Shown here: piece after piece, positions 63,114 to 64,000 of the stretch
Layout: the number at the start of each line of letters is the position of its first letter
How positions within the stretch are numbered: position 1 is the stretch's first letter
Assembly: GCF_003086775.1 (NCBI RefSeq)
Contig: NZ_CP026001.1
Location: 1,204,407 to 1,268,406 of the forward strand
Length of the DNA: 64,000 nucleotides
Reading direction: 5' to 3'
From: Stenotrophomonas sp. ZAC14D1_NAIMI4_1
GTDB lineage: Bacteria > Pseudomonadota > Gammaproteobacteria > Xanthomonadales > Xanthomonadaceae
The notes under the pieces: model-generated
What the model was told of the DNA's origin: nothing
Database searches by the model: none
Seen by the model: only the letters and a program-made list of their open reading frames with translations
Made by a program: the position numbers and the translations under genes

Positions 63114-63267
63114 GTTGTTGTTCTTCTTCTTCCGTGTGGTGCAAGGGGGCCGGCGGGCCCCAGGGGGCCGGGCCGGCGCGCCCTACATTGTCCCATCTTC
63201 ATGACAGGCAGGGCGAACCGCCGCGGTGGTGCTATCGTCAGGGGGTATCCAGGGAGGGAGCACCGCC

Positions 63268-63738
63268 ATGAAGACCCCCGCGATCCTGCTGGCCGGGCTG
63301 CTGTGCCTGGGCGCCGTCGCGCCTGCATTGGCCACCTCGGTGGCGCCGAAACCGCTGGCGGAAATGGTGGCGGAAATGGTGGCGGAAGCCGACCAGATCG
63401 TCCGCGCCAAGGTGGTCGACGTGGAGATGGTCGATGGCAAGGGACGGCCGCTGACCGATCCCGGATCGCGCACCGGGCCAGGCTTGGACAACGAGATCCG
63501 CCTGGTCCTGCAGGTGCAGGAAGTGCTGCGGCCGCGGGAGGGCAGGGTGCCGGCGACGATCCGGGTGCCGCTGTGGACGATGTGGCATTACACCTTGGGC
63601 CATATCCGCGAGGCCACGCTGGGCAGCGAAAGCCTGTTCCTGCTCAAGGGCGAGCGCCATGCACCGGTCTATCCGGTGGGTTTCCAGCGGCCGCTGGATG
63701 AGCGCGCGCAGATCCAGTCATTGATGGTGGCGCCATGA
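63268..63738 (+). CDS. Exported hypothetical protein
   Basis: A 156-residue protein with a signal peptide (1-22, PALATS). GGGAGGGAG precedes the ATG. The mature part carries a short tandem repeat AEMVAEMVAEADQI and a beta-rich stretch (EIRLVLQVQEVLRP, ATIRVPLWT). No family recognised; likely periplasmic. It is followed 31 bp later by a membrane protein gene. Confidence 0.7.
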   Translation: MKTPAILLAGLLCLGAVAPALATSVAPKPLAEMVAEMVAEADQIVRAKVVDVEMVDGKGRPLTDPGSRTGPGLDNEIRLVLQVQEVLRPREGRVPATIRVPLWTMWHYTLGHIREATLGSESLFLLKGERHAPVYPVGFQRPLDERAQIQSLMVAP

Positions 63739-63769
63739 CCGCGCCGGTTCGCTGCTGCGGAGGCACGCC

Positions 63770-64000
63770 ATGCTGGTGGTGACCCTGGTCCTGATCGCCC
63801 TGGTGCTGGGACTGAACCTCGTCGCCACGTACGTGGTGGTGCGGCGCGATGGCGTGTCGGTGGGAGGGCGGGCGGTGCAGCTGCTGCTGGTCTGGCTGCT
63901 GCCGCTGGTGGGCGCGATCCTGTGCATGGCGATCGCCACCGCCGATGGCTCGGTCAGCCGCAGCGAGGGCAGCTTCGCGGGCAGCTACGATTCCTCGGGC
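63770..64000 (+). CDS. Membrane protein, N-terminal part (runs off window end)
   Basis: 77 codons are visible, starting MLVVTLVLIALVLGLNLVATY with GGAGG upstream. The segment has two hydrophobic helices (1-22 and 37-58, LLLVWLLPLVGAILCMAIA), similar to the PLD-nuclease N-terminal domain (PLDc_N) of small membrane proteins. The rest lies outside the window, so function is not assigned. Confidence 0.7.
   Translation, partial: MLVVTLVLIALVLGLNLVATYVVVRRDGVSVGGRAVQLLLVWLLPLVGAILCMAIATADGSVSRSEGSFAGSYDSSG

Overview
The window is a GC-rich chromosomal stretch that reads as a Stenotrophomonas species, most likely of the S. maltophilia complex (order Lysobacterales/Xanthomonadales). The evidence is the dense scatter of short palindromes headed by GTAG (the SMAG type of REP element described in S. 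maltophilia), the fused aspartate kinase/diaminopimelate decarboxylase, and the MurL/MurD2 peptidoglycan genes typical of this order. No rRNA, tRNA, CRISPR array, insertion sequence or phage gene was found. The feel is core genome interleaved with compact catabolic and accessory cassettes.

Layout. 1-9.9 kb: tandem PhzF-like genes (one cut by the window edge), the fused lysine enzyme, murL-murD2, a conserved hypothetical gene, an SMI1/KNR4 protein, a dienelactone hydrolase, a five-unit SMAG array and ispB. 10-25 kb: an alpha-glucan/cyclodextrin utilisation locus (cytosolic-type GH13 alpha-glucosidase, TonB-dependent receptor, GH97, six-hairpin glycosidase, sugar MFS transporter, secreted GH13). 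Three near-identical 15-bp operator-like sites lie in front of its transcription units, and a LacI-family regulator at 31.6-32.6 kb is a candidate binder. Inside this locus, 11.9-13.8 kb, sits a duplicated secreted-protein gene with a captured terminator and a 44-residue membrane peptide. 25-33.6 kb: small membrane proteins, an ABC-2 permease fused to an M1 aminopeptidase with its ATPase, the LacI regulator and ssb. 33.6-35.4 kb: a divergent SDR/AraC pair.

35.5-45.2 kb is a coherent catabolic island: two convergent operons, each fronted by the same perfect 14-bp palindrome, plus a LacI regulator. The parts (GMC oxidoreductase with gluconate-dehydrogenase-subunit-3 partner, cytochrome c, DUF1080 3-keto-disaccharide hydrolase, three TIM-barrel isomerase-like proteins, a Gfo/Idh/MocA dehydrogenase and an MFS carrier) fit oxidative 3-keto-glycoside degradation rather than ordinary hydrolysis.

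45-53.4 kb carries miscellaneous genes: AI-2E-type permease, FMN-binding stress protein, DUF2867/ArsR pair, DUF2975/XRE pair, TerC-CBS protein and a metallophosphoesterase. 53.5-57 kb is a five-gene operon resembling hvfABCD/bufferin clusters: DoxX protein, a Cys-motif (EGKCG) precursor unusually fused to two EF-hands, a DUF692 (MNIO) enzyme, its DUF2063 partner and a ferric-reductase-like membrane protein. A thrice-repeated inverted motif lies in the control region it shares with a divergent exported alpha/beta hydrolase and thioredoxin-like protein. 58.8-64 kb: an OmpR-type two-component system, an MHS-family transporter, a nucleoside hydrolase and two exported or membrane hypothetical genes, the last cut by the window end.
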